NCBI GenBank assembly: GCA_027311205.1
Contig: DAICZI010000134.1
Span: 1 to 5,764, forward strand
Direction of reading: 5' to 3'
DNA from: Beijerinckiaceae bacterium
Lineage (GTDB): Bacteria > Pseudomonadota > Alphaproteobacteria > Rhizobiales > Beijerinckiaceae
Length of the DNA: 5,764 nt
The notes under the pieces are model-generated. The model searched no databases. It saw only the letters and a list, made by a program, of their open reading frames with translations, and had not been told where the DNA came from. A program made the translations under genes and the position numbers. This document shows, one piece after another, positions 5,745 through 5,764 of this stretch (its first letter is position 1; each line of letters opens with the position of its first letter).

Positions 5745-5764
5745 CTATCGGTATCCCAGATAAA

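Larger units (their letters stand above)
5460..5764. other. 3' region without a convincing gene
   Basis: No strong open frame is seen on either strand. Besides the palindrome and the minus-strand remnant listed separately, it contains a short palindrome ACAAGCTTGT (5565-5574), a GAGCC/GGCTC stem (5626-5630 with 5638-5642) lacking a T-run, and a G-rich block at 5621-5640. No terminator for the serine hydrolase gene is recognisable. The composition becomes AT-richer after 5640. Confidence 0.5.

Noticed and set aside
5460..5764. Insertion sequence end or transposase remnant
   Set aside because: No terminal inverted repeat pair, target duplication or transposase motif could be found in any frame.

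Overview
The window looks like chromosomal DNA of a GC-rich alphaproteobacterium. A sphingomonad is my best guess, from codon use, gene style and the kinds of families present, but no rRNA or other marker confirms it. All four convincing genes lie on the + strand. No tRNA, rRNA, CRISPR array or intact insertion sequence was seen.

Layout: 1-1067 is the 3' part of a major facilitator superfamily transporter whose first two membrane helices lie outside the window. 1068-1262 is an intergenic region with a hairpin just after the transporter and an 8-bp inverted repeat (1180-1210) upstream of the next gene. 1263-2936 encodes a 557-residue YtcJ/NfdA-type metal-dependent amidohydrolase. 2939-3880 encodes a CobW/COG0523 GTPase that starts two bases after the amidohydrolase stop codon. 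3881-4208 is a non-coding stretch with five short inverted repeats and a weak terminator candidate. 4209-5459 encodes a class C beta-lactamase-fold serine hydrolase (family VIII esterase type). 5460-5764 has no convincing gene; it holds a 16-bp perfect palindrome and a possible decayed minus-strand coding remnant.

How the genes may work together: a solute importer, a metal-dependent amide/ester hydrolase and, directly coupled to the hydrolase, a GTPase from a family of metal-insertion chaperones. The simplest reading is a small catabolic module in which the transporter brings in a substrate, the amidohydrolase cleaves it, and the COG0523 protein loads or maintains its metal centre. The serine hydrolase, separated by the structured gap, could be a second hydrolytic step or an unrelated neighbour. 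The substrate is not visible in the sequence. The most interesting point is the amidohydrolase/COG0523 pair, which suggests a dedicated metallochaperone and client.
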